DNA of 64,000 bases from Sporosarcina trichiuri (lineage in GTDB: Bacteria; Bacillota; Bacilli; Bacillales_A; Planococcaceae): positions 902,001 through 966,000 of the forward strand of contig NZ_CP129119.1 in the NCBI RefSeq assembly GCF_030406775.1, read 5' to 3'. Made by a program: the position numbers and the translations under genes. Position 1 is the stretch's first letter; every line of letters starts with the position of its first letter. The notes below the pieces were generated by a model. The model worked only from the letters and a program-made list of their open reading frames with translations. It did no database searches and was not told the DNA's origin. Shown piece after piece: positions 51,670 through 60,400 of this stretch.

Positions 51670-51883
51670 TTATAGGAACCATCGTAGTATTGAACGCCCC
51701 CTATGCTTTGCAAGGTTATTTGTTCCTATCAGCCAACATGGTATATGCCATCTATTCCGGTTATGCCTTCTGGTACCCCGCACGGAACCTCGCAGCACCC
51801 ACACTGCCAGTCAGCTAAGCACTTTCGCCACTGCGGTATGCCAGGGACTTTCACCCGTTAAAGAAAAGCGCTGCCAAGCACAC
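51670..51883 (-). mobile_element. 5' fragment of a group II intron
   Basis: Read on the minus strand from 51883: GTGTGCTTGGCAGCG (GUGYG 5' boundary), then GGGTGAAAGTCCC, GACTGGCAGTG, GGTGCTGCGAGG and GGAACAAATAACC. These match in order the domain I landmarks of bacterial group II introns such as the Oceanobacillus iheyensis IIC intron (GUGUG...GGGUGAGAGUCCC...). Only about 210 nt remain; the reverse-transcriptase ORF and domains V-VI are absent. It is inserted directly after a terminator stem, the preferred target of class C introns. Not mobile. Confidence 0.8.
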
Positions 51884-51917
51884 AAAGCACTTCGTCCGCA
51901 ACAGGACGAAGTGCTTT
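51884..51917 (-). terminator. Terminator stem of the MFS gene, intron insertion site
   Basis: AAAGCACTTCGTCC (51884-51897) and GGACGAAGTGCTTT (51904-51917) form a perfect 14-bp stem with loop GCAACA, 17 bp after the MFS stop. The intron begins at the very next base, in place of the T run. Confidence 0.88.
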
Positions 51918-51934
51918 GCTTTTACTATAATGGA

Positions 51935-53572
51935 TCATTTGGTACCAGCGGTATCCAGTTTTTCAGTTTCGTCTGCCCCTTGGCTTTTCTTCATGGCATC
52001 TTGCGCGGATACAAGCGGTATGGCCCGCAGGAAGATGGCAATCACAGCCCCCGCGACCATTATGCAGGCGGCCACAAAGAATGTTGTCGTCAACGCATCA
52101 CTGAATACGCCTTTAATCGTGCTGACGAGCTGGGAGGCGACCGGCTGGAGATCAGCCGGCAGACTTGCCTGCAGTTCCTTCAGCTTCGGTGCATCGAGCA
52201 GAAGCTGCGGATCCATCAGCTGGCCCAGTTTGCCAGACTGTTCAGACGGCAGGTTTCCCATCCCGCTTTCCTGTCCGGAAAATCGGGCTGTCATCTTCTT
52301 CGCCAAGACGGAACTCATGACAGCGCCGAACACACCGATCCCGACCGTATTGCCGAGAGATCTGAACAGCTGGGAGGACGCGGATGCGACACCGAGCTGG
52401 CTCAGACTGACGGCATTTTGAACGGTCAGCGAGAAGACCGGCATACTGAGACCCAAACCGATGCCGACTACGCACAGATAGGCAATCATGAGTGCGATCG
52501 GGGTGTCGATTGAAACAGAACTCATGGCAAAAATCCCGGCAGCCCCTATGAGCAGTCCTGTGATCGCAAGGCCTTTATACTTACCGGTCTTCGTCATGAA
52601 ACTGCCGGCAAATGTAGTTGCAAACACCATTGCAATCGACATCGGCATCATGATATACCCGGAGCCGCTTGGTGAAATGCCCTTGACCCCCTGGATGAAG
52701 AACGGGGTATAGATCATGATTCCCATCATGCCCGCTCCCAGCAAGAAGCCAGCAATATTGGACATGGTGACAATGTCATTCTTGAACAAGGATAACGGCA
52801 GGACGGGCGTCTTCACTTTGCTTTCTGTGATCATGAACGCAATCAGTGCAATGACCGTCAGACCGAACAGACCGATGATCTGCCAGGAGTACCACGCAAA
52901 TTTCCCGGGTCCCTCACCTGCAAGGCTGAATGCCATCAGCAGGGACACAATGGTGACCGTCAGGAAGAACGAACCGAGATAGTCGATCGATTCCCCTTCC
53001 CGACGCGGCACTTTCGGGAACAGTTTCGCTATCAGGACAAATGCGATCAGACCGAGCGGCAGGAAAACCCAGAACACCCAGTGCCAGTCGAGATGGTCGA
53101 CAATGTAGCCGCCCATCAATGGACCGAGGACACTGGAGATCCCAAAAATCCCGCTCATGGCACCCGTCCACTTCGCCCGCTCCCGCGGCAAATACAGATC
53201 TCCGACCGCCGTGAACGCCGTGGACATGATCATCCCGCCGCCGAGACCGGTGATTCCGCGGTAGACGATCAACTGGAAAATATCATTCGACAGACCGGAT
53301 AAGAACGCACCGACCATGAAGAATCCGATTCCGGCGAGCAAAAATGGTTTCCTTCCATATATATCCGATAATTTACCGACCAGGATGGTCGCAACTGCCA
53401 TTGTCAGCAAGTAGATGGTGATGACCCACGTGTAGTAATCCATGCCGCCGAGACGGGCGATGATCCGCGGCATGGCTACCCCGATAATCGTCTGATTGAT
53501 GGCCGAAAAGAACATGGCAGCCATGATGGCCAGCATGATGGTCACTTTTTGTTTGTCCGTTAAATGATTCAT
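51935..53572 (-). CDS. MFS drug exporter, DHA2 (14-TM) family
   Basis: A 545-residue proton-driven exporter of the EmrB/QacA type. 14 TM segments are suggested by length and hydropathy. Motif A is KLSDIYGRKPFLLAGIG; motif C-like GIFGISSVLGPLMGGYIVD marks an antiporter; motif D1-type INQTIIGVAMPRI is in TM1. A long extracellular loop lies before the last TM (KMTARFSGQESGMGNLPSEQ onward). It is 4 bp downstream of a MarR-type gene, which probably represses it. Substrate unknown. Confidence 0.92.
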   Translation of the reverse strand: MNHLTDKQKVTIMLAIMAAMFFSAINQTIIGVAMPRIIARLGGMDYYTWVITIYLLTMAVATILVGKLSDIYGRKPFLLAGIGFFMVGAFLSGLSNDIFQLIVYRGITGLGGGMIMSTAFTAVGDLYLPRERAKWTGAMSGIFGISSVLGPLMGGYIVDHLDWHWVFWVFLPLGLIAFVLIAKLFPKVPRREGESIDYLGSFFLTVTIVSLLMAFSLAGEGPGKFAWYSWQIIGLFGLTVIALIAFMITESKVKTPVLPLSLFKNDIVTMSNIAGFLLGAGMMGIMIYTPFFIQGVKGISPSGSGYIMMPMSIAMVFATTFAGSFMTKTGKYKGLAITGLLIGAAGIFAMSSVSIDTPIALMIAYLCVVGIGLGLSMPVFSLTVQNAVSLSQLGVASASSQLFRSLGNTVGIGVFGAVMSSVLAKKMTARFSGQESGMGNLPSEQSGKLGQLMDPQLLLDAPKLKELQASLPADLQPVASQLVSTIKGVFSDALTTTFFVAACIMVAGAVIAIFLRAIPLVSAQDAMKKSQGADETEKLDTAGTK

Positions 53573-53576
53573 TCTT

Positions 53577-54029
53577 TCATTCTTTCAGTCCTTTCATAGC
53601 TGATATGTTGGTTGCGGCCTGTTCGAATACAATCAGCATGACCTCCAGCTGTGCAGCATCCATTCCGGCAAATGCTTCCGCCATTTTTCTGCGACCGGCC
53701 AGACGGAGCTGCTGCAGTTCTTTGCGTCCTTTATCCGTGATTTCCAGATAGATGATCCGGCGGTCCTTATCATCACGGATGCGCAAGACATATCCATTCT
53801 CGATCAGCTTATCGGAAGCCGCCGTGACGGCCCCGGCCGTCAATCCCAATATTTTTGCAAGTTCGGACATTTTCAGACGGCCTTTCCGCGCCAGTGTGAA
53901 TACCAGCTGTGATTGCGATCCCGGGAAATGGGAGATGAAGATATCCTTCCAGATCCGTCCCATATCCCGCGTGACATTCCAAAAAAGCTCTTCGAACTTA
54001 CCGAAGTCCTCTGAATGATCGTTCCCCAT
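53577..54029 (-). CDS. MarR family transcriptional regulator
   Basis: A 150-residue winged-helix repressor. Recognition region: RLKMSELAKILGLTAGAVTA, then ASDKLIENGYVLRIRDDKDR and RIIYLEITDKGRKEL (wing). ATG at 54029 follows GAGGAGGAATAGA. First gene of a two-gene unit with the MFS exporter, a common drug-sensing pair. Confidence 0.93.
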   Translation of the reverse strand: MGNDHSEDFGKFEELFWNVTRDMGRIWKDIFISHFPGSQSQLVFTLARKGRLKMSELAKILGLTAGAVTAASDKLIENGYVLRIRDDKDRRIIYLEITDKGRKELQQLRLAGRRKMAEAFAGMDAAQLEVMLIVFEQAATNISAMKGLKE

Positions 54030-54048
54030 TCTATTCCTCCTCGCCCTT

Positions 54049-54082
54049 AATTGTTCACTCATTTAATAGTTCAATTGTTAAA
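54049..54082. promoter_or_regulatory. Candidate MarR operator
   Basis: AATTGTT occurs at 54049 and again at 54073, 24 bp apart, with TTCAATTGTTAA at the second site partly palindromic. It lies directly upstream of the regulator gene, where an autoregulatory site would be expected. Confidence 0.4.
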
Positions 54083-54216
54083 GTAATTGCCAGTATACTT
54101 CTCTGACAGCTTTCCGTCAAGTGCCTGATACGCCTTTTTAATGGATTACCGGCGGACGACACGGTATGATAGGTTCATTGATATCTACAAGAGCAGATGG
54201 AAAGAAGGATTTTGAC

Positions 54217-55038
54217 ATGAATGAGACGACATTGCAAAAAGACGCGATGCGCGTATTGAAAGAGACGAGCCGCACATTTTACATACCGATCAAACTATTG
54301 AAGCCGACCTTGCGCCAGACAGTCGGATCCGCTTACCTATGCATGCGCGCAATCGATGAAATCGAGGACCACGAACAGCTTGATGCTGCAAAGAAAACGG
54401 CCCTTCTTCGTGCGACAGCCGAACTGCTGCAGAACGGACTGGACCGGCAGGCGTACATGGAACTGCTGACCGAAGAAAAGGACAGCCTGCCGGAAGTGAC
54501 ACTCCGGCTGGCCGACTGGCTTGACGTCTGTCCACCTGATTTGTACGAGAATGTCCGCAATGTGACCGCAGTCATGGCGGATGGCATGGCCAAATGGGTC
54601 GAGAAGGATTTTGTCATCGAGACGAAAGAGGATCTGGACGATTATACGTACTACGTCGCAGGTCTTGTCGGCGTCATGCTGTCCGATATCTGGGAACAGT
54701 ACGACGGCACGAAGACGGATCGGGACCTTGCAATCGGCTATGGCCGCGGGTTGCAGGCTGTCAATATGCTGCGAAATCAGGAAGAAGATGCAGAACGAGG
54801 GGTCCGGTTCCTGCCGGAGGGCTGGACGCGTGATGACCTGTTCGCCTACGCGAAAGAGAACCTTGCAATGGCAGATGAATACATGAAATCGATCCAGACG
54901 AAGAACATCATCCTGTTCTGCAAGATCCCGCTCGCGTTGGCAAAGAAGACTCTTGCGGCGATGGAAAAAGGCGAGGACAAGATGAAACGCGATGAAGTGA
55001 ACGAGACAGTCGACGAAATCCTGAAAGAGACCACCTAA
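54217..55038 (+). CDS. Squalene/phytoene synthase-like protein
   Basis: A 273-residue all-helical protein of the head-to-head prenyl synthase family. The first Asp-rich motif is intact (CMRAIDEIEDHEQLD). The second, usually N.LRD..ED, reads NMLRNQEEDAERG, with Asn in place of the first Asp. B. subtilis YisP, a homologue that acts as a farnesyl-diphosphate phosphatase, also departs from the synthase motif, so true squalene or dehydrosqualene synthesis is doubtful. ATG after GAAGGATTTTGAC. A terminator and array C follow. Confidence 0.85.
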   Translation: MNETTLQKDAMRVLKETSRTFYIPIKLLKPTLRQTVGSAYLCMRAIDEIEDHEQLDAAKKTALLRATAELLQNGLDRQAYMELLTEEKDSLPEVTLRLADWLDVCPPDLYENVRNVTAVMADGMAKWVEKDFVIETKEDLDDYTYYVAGLVGVMLSDIWEQYDGTKTDRDLAIGYGRGLQAVNMLRNQEEDAERGVRFLPEGWTRDDLFAYAKENLAMADEYMKSIQTKNIILFCKIPLALAKKTLAAMEKGEDKMKRDEVNETVDEILKETT

Positions 55039-55064
55039 AAAGAGCAGCCGCGGCTGCTCTTTTC
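55037..55064 (+). terminator. Terminator preceding repeat array C
   Basis: AAAAGAGCAGCCG and CGGCTGCTCTTTT form a 13-bp nearly perfect stem. TTTCCTTTCCTGC follows, as before array B. Confidence 0.9.
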
Positions 55065-55090
55065 CTTTCCTGCAGTTGAAATGGCGACGG

Positions 55091-55231
55091 CGCTCATAAA
55101 TCATCTCATTCCGCTCATAAACCTCGGAAAGTGATCATAAATCTGCCGTTCCGCTCTTAAACCGCAGATAATGATCATAAAACCGACAAACTGCTCATAA
55201 ACCTCTGCAAACGCTCATAACTTCACAATTC
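55091..55231 (+). repeat. CATAAA repeat array C (7 units, 20-bp period)
   Basis: CATAAA-type cores start at 55095, 55116, 55136, 55156, 55176, 55196 and 55216: one 21-bp step, then five of exactly 20. CGCTCATAAA and TGATCATAAA forms alternate; the fourth is CTCTTAAA. The last unit (55212-55231) is identical over 20 nt to the last unit of array A. Between 55232 and 55400 there is no gene except an inverted repeat near 55330-55372 (GCTTGAA/TTCAAGC arms). Confidence 0.93.
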
Positions 55232-55400
55232 CCAGCAGGACTCCATAGCTGTTCCCATACAATATCAAGTCATCGGGACGTATGCCCCTGTCAAACAGGC
55301 GGCTTTGACATACCTTATTCTATAGGCAGCTTGAAAGCCGGATGATCTGGATTCGTCATCTGCCTTCAAGCTGGCCGCTCATGGAAAGGAGGCCGATACA

Positions 55401-55604
55401 ATGGGTTACGGTTGGGATTTGTGCGGCTGCGGTCATGGCGGATATATGCCATACCCTGAACAGCCGCATTGCCGCGGGGGATTCGGTCCAGGAAGAGGGT
55501 TTGCTCTTCTGGTCGTTCTGTTCATCCTCCTCATCATCATCGGAGCATCCTATGTCCCGAATAATTGCCGGGATCATGGCCATCATCACAAAAAAGACTG
55601 CTGA
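55401..55604 (+). CDS. YjcZ-like small membrane peptide
   Basis: A 67-residue peptide with a Gly/Cys-rich start (GYGWDLCGCGHGGY) and one hydrophobic helix (FALLVVLFILLIIIGASY), the core of the YjcZ family, then a His/Cys-rich tail (CRDHGHHHKKDC) that could bind metal. The tail is longer than in usual YjcZ proteins. Family members in sporulating Bacillus are spore-related, but they occur also elsewhere. ATG after AAAGGAGGCCGATACA. Confidence 0.78.
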   Translation: MGYGWDLCGCGHGGYMPYPEQPHCRGGFGPGRGFALLVVLFILLIIIGASYVPNNCRDHGHHHKKDC

Positions 55605-55618
55605 TCATAGCAAATCTG

Positions 55619-55653
55619 CGCCTGTATGCCAGCGAGCATGCAGGCGTATTTTT
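55619..55653 (+). terminator. Rho-independent terminator
   Basis: CGCCTGTATGC and GCATGCAGGCG arms, then TATTTTTC. Confidence 0.8.
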
Positions 55654-55672
55654 CAATCACCCCAGTAGTCTC

Positions 55673-56089
55673 TCACACGATCAGACCGAAGAAACGGGTC
55701 GTCAACAGGACAACCCCGATCAGCACCATTAGGGCAGTTTGGACAAAAGTCACTTTGTATTCTGCCGGGTCCTCGGAATACTTTTTCTGCATATACCCCC
55801 GAATCGATTCCAAGATGACATTGCTCAAAGTGACGTAAAGGAAATATACGTATAACCAAGTGACCGTCGAGTAATCTGACGCCGCCAGCCAGACCGCCAG
55901 GCCGATTAATAGAAAGATGAACACCGCACGCAGCGTCCAGTCGATCCGGCGGTGTCGGTCATTCACTGAATGGGCAACCCATCGAAACGGCGTCTTCACC
56001 TTGAACAGCTTGCGGACAAGCCAGATCGTCAAGAAGAAGAACAATAGAATTCCAACTAATATCACCATCAGCTGCTGTACATTCGACAT
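55673..56089 (-). CDS. DUF4181-like membrane protein
   Basis: A 138-residue protein with four TM segments (about residues 7-26, 55-73, 78-95 and 118-136) and basic loops. HRRIDWTLRAVFIFLLIGLA and RGYMQKKYSEDPAEYKVTFV resemble the DUF4181 family of Bacillus; the match is from memory. ATG at 56089 follows GGGGGCGGAAAACGGA. Unknown function. Confidence 0.65.
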   Translation of the reverse strand: MSNVQQLMVILVGILLFFFLTIWLVRKLFKVKTPFRWVAHSVNDRHRRIDWTLRAVFIFLLIGLAVWLAASDYSTVTWLYVYFLYVTLSNVILESIRGYMQKKYSEDPAEYKVTFVQTALMVLIGVVLLTTRFFGLIV

Positions 56090-56174
56090 TCCGTTTTCCG
56101 CCCCCAATATTGCTCAGGCAACAGCCCTTTTCTTTCCAGCATACCACAACTGGTATAAATGGGTAACTGAAATT

Positions 56175-56200
56175 TAAAAACCCCATGCTTATGCATGGGG
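56175..56200 (-). terminator. Rho-independent terminator of glmS
   Basis: CCCCATGC and GCATGGGG arms; on the minus strand TTTTTAAATTT follows. Confidence 0.85.
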
Positions 56201-56215
56201 CCGGCTTCTCTTACG

Positions 56216-58009
56216 TTATTCGACTGTCACACTCTTCGCGAGGTTCCTCGGCTTGTCGACATCACACCCGCGCTGCAGCGAAGCATAATAACTGAGCAGC
56301 TGCAGCGGGATGACGGAGGCGAGCGGTGTCAGCAGGTCATGGACATGCGGGATGACAAACCGGTCGTCTTCTTCGCTGTCCCCTTCCATTGAAATGATGC
56401 ATGCGTTCGCACCGCGTGCAGTCACTTCCTTGACATTGCCGCGCAAGTTAGGATTTACGCTCTTCTGTGTTGCGAGTGCGATGACAGGAGTGCCCTCCTC
56501 GATCAGAGCAATCGTTCCGTGTTTCAGTTCCCCTCCGGCAAAGCCCTCTGCCTGGATATAGGAAATTTCTTTCAATTTCAAGGCGCCTTCCAGACTGACG
56601 TAATAATCGAGCCCGCGGCCGATGAAGAAGGCATTGCGGCGGTCAGTGAGCAGTTCGGCCGCAAGCGTTTCGATTTCCTGTTTCGCATCGGTCAATGTCT
56701 GGATTGCATTTGCCGCAATCGCAAGTTCCTGCTTCAGGTCGAATTCACCTGCAGAGCCGCCGAGCGCAGCGGCTGTGATGGCCAGCACCGCAAGCTGCGC
56801 TGTATAGGCTTTCGTTGACGCGACTGCAATCTCAGGACCTGCATGCAGCAGCAGCGTATAATCGGCCTCCCGGGACAATGTGGAGCCCGGTACGTTCGTC
56901 ATTGTGACAGACGGATATCCGAGTTCCTTCACTTTGACGAGCACTTGCCGGCTGTCTGCAGTTTCGCCTGACTGTGTGATGAACAGGAAGATCGGTTTTT
57001 TTGAAAGAAGTGGCATGTTATAACCGAATTCACTGGATATGTGCACTTCGACAGGCAGTCCTGCGAGCTTTTCAAAATACTCCTTGCCGATCAGGCCGGC
57101 ATGGTAACTTGTTCCGGCTGCAATGATATAGAGACGGTCCGCCTCCTGGAATGCCTGCCGGATGGCTGCGTCGATCCCCAGACTGCCGTCTTCATCAGTA
57201 TAGACCTCCATGATTTTCCGGATGACCCCGGGCTGCTCATCGATCTCCTTCAGCATATAGTGAGGATATGTGCCCTTCTCAATATCGCTCATATCGAGTT
57301 CAGCCGTATACGGCGTGCGCTCGATTACGGTTCCATCAATTGTCTCGATAACAATTTCTTCCTTGCCAAGAAGGACGACTTCCCCGTCGTGCAGCTCGAT
57401 GAACTGATCCGTCACCTGCAGCATCGCCATTGCATCCGAAGCGACGACGTTGCAGTCTTCTCCGACGCCGATGAGCAGCGGGCTGCGGTTTTTCGCGACG
57501 AAGATCAGATCGGGTTCCTTTTCGTCGAGCATGGCAATTGCATACGAGCCATGAAGGAGGGATAACGACTTCCGGAACGCCTCGTCTGTTGTCAGACCTT
57601 CTTCCGCAAAGCGCTCAACAAGCTGTACGATGACTTCCGTGTCTGTGTCAGATGCGAAAGGGACGCCTGCCAAATAATCACGTTTCAGCTTGCTGTAATT
57701 TTCGATGACCCCATTGTGGACGAGCGTGAAACGACCTGACGCACTTTTATGCGGATGCGAATTCTTCTGATCGGGAATACCATGGGTCGCCCACCGGGTA
57801 TGACCGATACCGGTCTTCGAATCGATCGTCAGGTCCGCAGCTTTCCGGAGATCGGCAATCCGCCCTTTCTCTTTGTACTGCATGAGACCCTCTGCTGTCT
57901 GGAATGCAAGGCCTGCCGAATCATATCCCCGGTACTCCAATTTCTCAAGACCGTTCAATAAAATATCCGCTGCCTGTTTCTTTCCGTTATAACCTACAAT
58001 TCCGCACAT
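56216..58009 (-). CDS. glmS: Glutamine-fructose-6-phosphate aminotransferase (isomerizing)
   Basis: First step of amino sugar synthesis: makes glucosamine-6-phosphate from fructose-6-phosphate and glutamine. 597 residues. N-terminal glutaminase domain begins MCGIVGYNG (Cys2 nucleophile) with HTRWATHG and HNGVIENY; two SIS isomerase domains follow ([57 protein letters not shown]) and the protein ends [12 protein letters not shown]. Its 5' leader carries a glmS ribozyme, which gives product feedback on the mRNA. AGGAAACGAT precedes the ATG. Confidence 0.97.
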   Translation of the reverse strand: MCGIVGYNGKKQAADILLNGLEKLEYRGYDSAGLAFQTAEGLMQYKEKGRIADLRKAADLTIDSKTGIGHTRWATHGIPDQKNSHPHKSASGRFTLVHNGVIENYSKLKRDYLAGVPFASDTDTEVIVQLVERFAEEGLTTDEAFRKSLSLLHGSYAIAMLDEKEPDLIFVAKNRSPLLIGVGEDCNVVASDAMAMLQVTDQFIELHDGEVVLLGKEEIVIETIDGTVIERTPYTAELDMSDIEKGTYPHYMLKEIDEQPGVIRKIMEVYTDEDGSLGIDAAIRQAFQEADRLYIIAAGTSYHAGLIGKEYFEKLAGLPVEVHISSEFGYNMPLLSKKPIFLFITQSGETADSRQVLVKVKELGYPSVTMTNVPGSTLSREADYTLLLHAGPEIAVASTKAYTAQLAVLAITAAALGGSAGEFDLKQELAIAANAIQTLTDAKQEIETLAAELLTDRRNAFFIGRGLDYYVSLEGALKLKEISYIQAEGFAGGELKHGTIALIEEGTPVIALATQKSVNPNLRGNVKEVTARGANACIISMEGDSEEDDRFVIPHVHDLLTPLASVIPLQLLSYYASLQRGCDVDKPRNLAKSVTVE

Positions 58010-58107
58010 ATCGTTTCCTCCGCTTCAGCGGACAGGCATACAGAACGTCTGCCGAACTAAGAATCACTTTAGCAGTCCGGCAGGTTTGTTGCCGGGCCGT
58101 TGGTTGT

Positions 58108-58270
58108 AATAGGCTGCCTGCTCATCTCCTTTGTCACACAGGTCGCCCTGTGCTTTTTAAAGATGGCATGACAATCGGGCAGCATCGATCGGGAGGCATC
58201 CGCCGAATGTTCGATGAACCTCCGCCTCGTCTGCCGGAAAGTGCGGAGTGATTTTTCCGGCTCTGGCGCT
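58108..58270 (-). ncRNA. glmS ribozyme/riboswitch
   Basis: On the minus strand from 58270 the leader reads AGCGCCAGAGCCGG, then GACGAGGCGGAGGTT, ATCGAACATTCGGCGGATG, CCTCC, and CACAGGGCGACCTGTG (P4 region). These are the conserved pieces, in order, of the glmS self-cleaving RNA (AGCGCC...GACGAGG...AUCGA...CGGCGG). Cleavage is expected between A58270 and G58269, stimulated by glucosamine-6-phosphate. The ribozyme ends about 100 nt before glmS; another hairpin (CCGGCA/TGCCGG) lies between. Confidence 0.92.
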
Positions 58271-58394
58271 TCAATTGGTTTCCGGGTTTTACGTGCTCCC
58301 TGTGCTCCTTCCTGCACGGACTGCATTTGCAGCCAACAACTATCATAGCGAATCGCATTTTCCGCTGTCAACTGACGGATCGTTCAGAAAACAG

Positions 58395-58442
58395 AAAAAA
58401 ACTGCCGCAAAGGCCTGTATCGACAGACCTCCGGACAGTTTT
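58395..58442 (-). terminator. Rho-independent terminator of ndh
   Basis: On the minus strand AAAACTGTCCG and CGGCAGTTTTTTT enclose AGGTCTGTCGATACAGGCCT, itself self-complementary. Confidence 0.82.
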
Positions 58443-58450
58443 CAAGCGGC

Positions 58451-59635
58451 TCAGTATGCGAGACTGAACAGCCCTTTGATATGTGAAAGGTAACGTACAT
58501 TACTTGCTTCTTTCATAAGAGATGCCGGCATCCCTTTGAGGGATGTATTGTTTCCGCCGACAGACGCGACAGCATCTTTACGGCCGAGGCTTGCAAGTGT
58601 TCCCGAGTTGACCGGATTGAACACTTCCATCTGCTTGCCTGCAAGCATTGCATACAAGTTGTATCCGACCAATTCACCCATCTGCCATGCGTTCTGCGCA
58701 GTCGGTGCGTATGGACGTGCGCCTTCTTCAGCAGGGAATGCCACAGCTGCATCACCGACAACGAAGACATCCTTGTGTGATTTCGACTGCAGGAATTCGT
58801 TCACTGTTGCACGGCCGCGGTCGACTTCAATCCCCGACTCGCCAACCAGCGGATTTCCAGTGACGCCGCCTGTCCAGACGAATGTGTTCGCTTTGATGAT
58901 CCGTCCGTCTTTCAAGGAGATCTCGTTGCCTTCCACGTTGGTGACAGGAAGACCGATCAGGAATTCGACACCGCGTTTTGAAAGGCTTTCCGTCGCGCGT
59001 TCGATCAGAGGATCCGGCAGCACAGGAAGGATTTTTGGTCCTGCTTCCACCAGCATGATTTTCAAATCATCCGGGTTGACGCCGTTCTCACGTGCCACTT
59101 TCGGCATGTGGTCGACGATTTCACCGACAAGTTCGACGCCTGTCAGTCCGCCTCCGCCGATCAGGATCGTCGCATCCGCTTCATCGTGCGAGACAGCGTA
59201 TGCTTTGATGCGGTCTACGATATGAGCATAGATGGCATTCGCTTCACTTGCCGATTTCAGGACCATGCTGTTCTCTTCAAGGCCCGGGATGCCGAAGTAT
59301 GCTGTTTTACTGCCGAGGGCTACGACAAGTGCATCGTAGGAAAGTGTATCACCATTCGCAAGATTCACTTTCTTCGTGTTCACATCGAAATTCTCGATCG
59401 TTTCGATGAGCAGCTGGACGCCTTTGCCTGCAAGAAGTTTCTCAAGCGGCAGTGCAACCGCTCCTTCGCTGATTGTGCCGCCAGCCAAACGGTGGAGTTC
59501 TGTAATGATCTGGTGAGTCGGAGTCTGGTTGATGAGCGTGATGGCTGCATCACTTTCTGACAAGAAGTTGCGGGCGTTCAGCGCTGCCAAAAGACCGCCA
59601 TAACCTGCTCCTAGAATAACGATTTGCTTGGTCAT
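58451..59635 (-). CDS. ndh: Type II NADH dehydrogenase
   Basis: Peripheral membrane flavoenzyme that oxidises NADH and passes electrons to menaquinone without pumping protons. 394 residues. FAD site VILGAGYGGLLAALNAR, quinone-side stretch NQTPTHQIITELHRLAGG, NAD site ATILIGGGGLTGVELVGE, second FAD contact VFVVGDAAVAF and AQNAWQMGELVG. The upstream DUF1641 gene on the same strand, 35 bp away, matches the yjlC-ndh operon of B. subtilis. ATG after GTAGAAGGAGATTAGACA. Confidence 0.95.
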   Translation of the reverse strand: MTKQIVILGAGYGGLLAALNARNFLSESDAAITLINQTPTHQIITELHRLAGGTISEGAVALPLEKLLAGKGVQLLIETIENFDVNTKKVNLANGDTLSYDALVVALGSKTAYFGIPGLEENSMVLKSASEANAIYAHIVDRIKAYAVSHDEADATILIGGGGLTGVELVGEIVDHMPKVARENGVNPDDLKIMLVEAGPKILPVLPDPLIERATESLSKRGVEFLIGLPVTNVEGNEISLKDGRIIKANTFVWTGGVTGNPLVGESGIEVDRGRATVNEFLQSKSHKDVFVVGDAAVAFPAEEGARPYAPTAQNAWQMGELVGYNLYAMLAGKQMEVFNPVNSGTLASLGRKDAVASVGGNNTSLKGMPASLMKEASNVRYLSHIKGLFSLAY

Positions 59636-59670
59636 TGTCTAATCTCCTTCTACAATAATTTAGGTTGTGA

Positions 59671-60120
59671 TCACTTTGTGCGGTTGCGCTGTCCTGCAAC
59701 TTCGAGGTATGCATTCAAAAAACGGAAAATGCGCTGGGCTTCCGGATCTTTGATCATTTTCATGAGACCGAACAGACCGATGGTTTCCGTATTCTGAGCA
59801 GCAAGGTCTTTTGCTTCGATAACGGTTGCAGCCAAGTTCTTTGCAGAGTCTTTCACTGGTGCAGCGATCTCTTTCATGAACTCAGCTGTATCGTTTTTAA
59901 GTACGTCATCTGTTGCGACTGCTTTCGCAACATCGTATGATTTCGTCATCAGGTCAACCAGCTCTGTCAGCTGTGGAAGTTTTTCCACAAGAGTTGTCAA
60001 TGATTCCTGTACTTCCGGCTTCAGCAGCTGGTCCAAAATGTCTTGTTTCTGTTCTGACGGCAGTTTTGTGCCTTCAGCAGCAGTGTTCGCTGCTTCTTCA
60101 GGATTGAGCGGCGTAGTCAT
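59671..60120 (-). CDS. yjlC: DUF1641 family protein (YjlC-like)
   Basis: A 149-residue mostly helical cytoplasmic protein. The helical LLKPEVQESLTTLVEKLPQL and the C-terminal GLFGLMKMIKDPEAQRIFRF are DUF1641 features. It leads the operon with ndh. The ATG at 60120 follows AAAAGGGGATTTGCAC. In B. subtilis this operon is under Rex control; I do not see a clear Rex palindrome in 60121-60400. Function unknown, probably linked to the dehydrogenase. Confidence 0.88.
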   Translation of the reverse strand: MTTPLNPEEAANTAAEGTKLPSEQKQDILDQLLKPEVQESLTTLVEKLPQLTELVDLMTKSYDVAKAVATDDVLKNDTAEFMKEIAAPVKDSAKNLAATVIEAKDLAAQNTETIGLFGLMKMIKDPEAQRIFRFLNAYLEVAGQRNRTK

Positions 60121-60400
60121 GTGCAAATCCCCTTTTCAGTATGATGTGTATTTGTCCTGAGGTAGTAAGAATATGCATGGCAAAACTGACGTTCCGTTCA
60201 CTCGGCACATTCTCCTATTCAGATTACCATCCGATACTATACTCCTAATGGAACTTTTCTTCAAGTGTTTAGTTTGGTATTTAACTAATATGCGCCATTC
60301 AGATGAAACCCTTTTCATTTAACTCCAAATTAAAATCCTGTATACTGAATAGGGAGGATTGCTGAGCAACCCATCACACCAACGGAGGTATGATTCACCT

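Noticed and set aside
51594..51818. 74-codon plus-strand frame near the LytTR remnant
   Set aside because: It is antisense to the group II intron fragment and crosses its junction; there is no ribosome site.
60121..60400. Rex operator upstream of the yjlC-ndh operon
   Set aside because: No TTGTGAA-N6-TTCACAA palindrome or close variant is seen in the 280-bp region.
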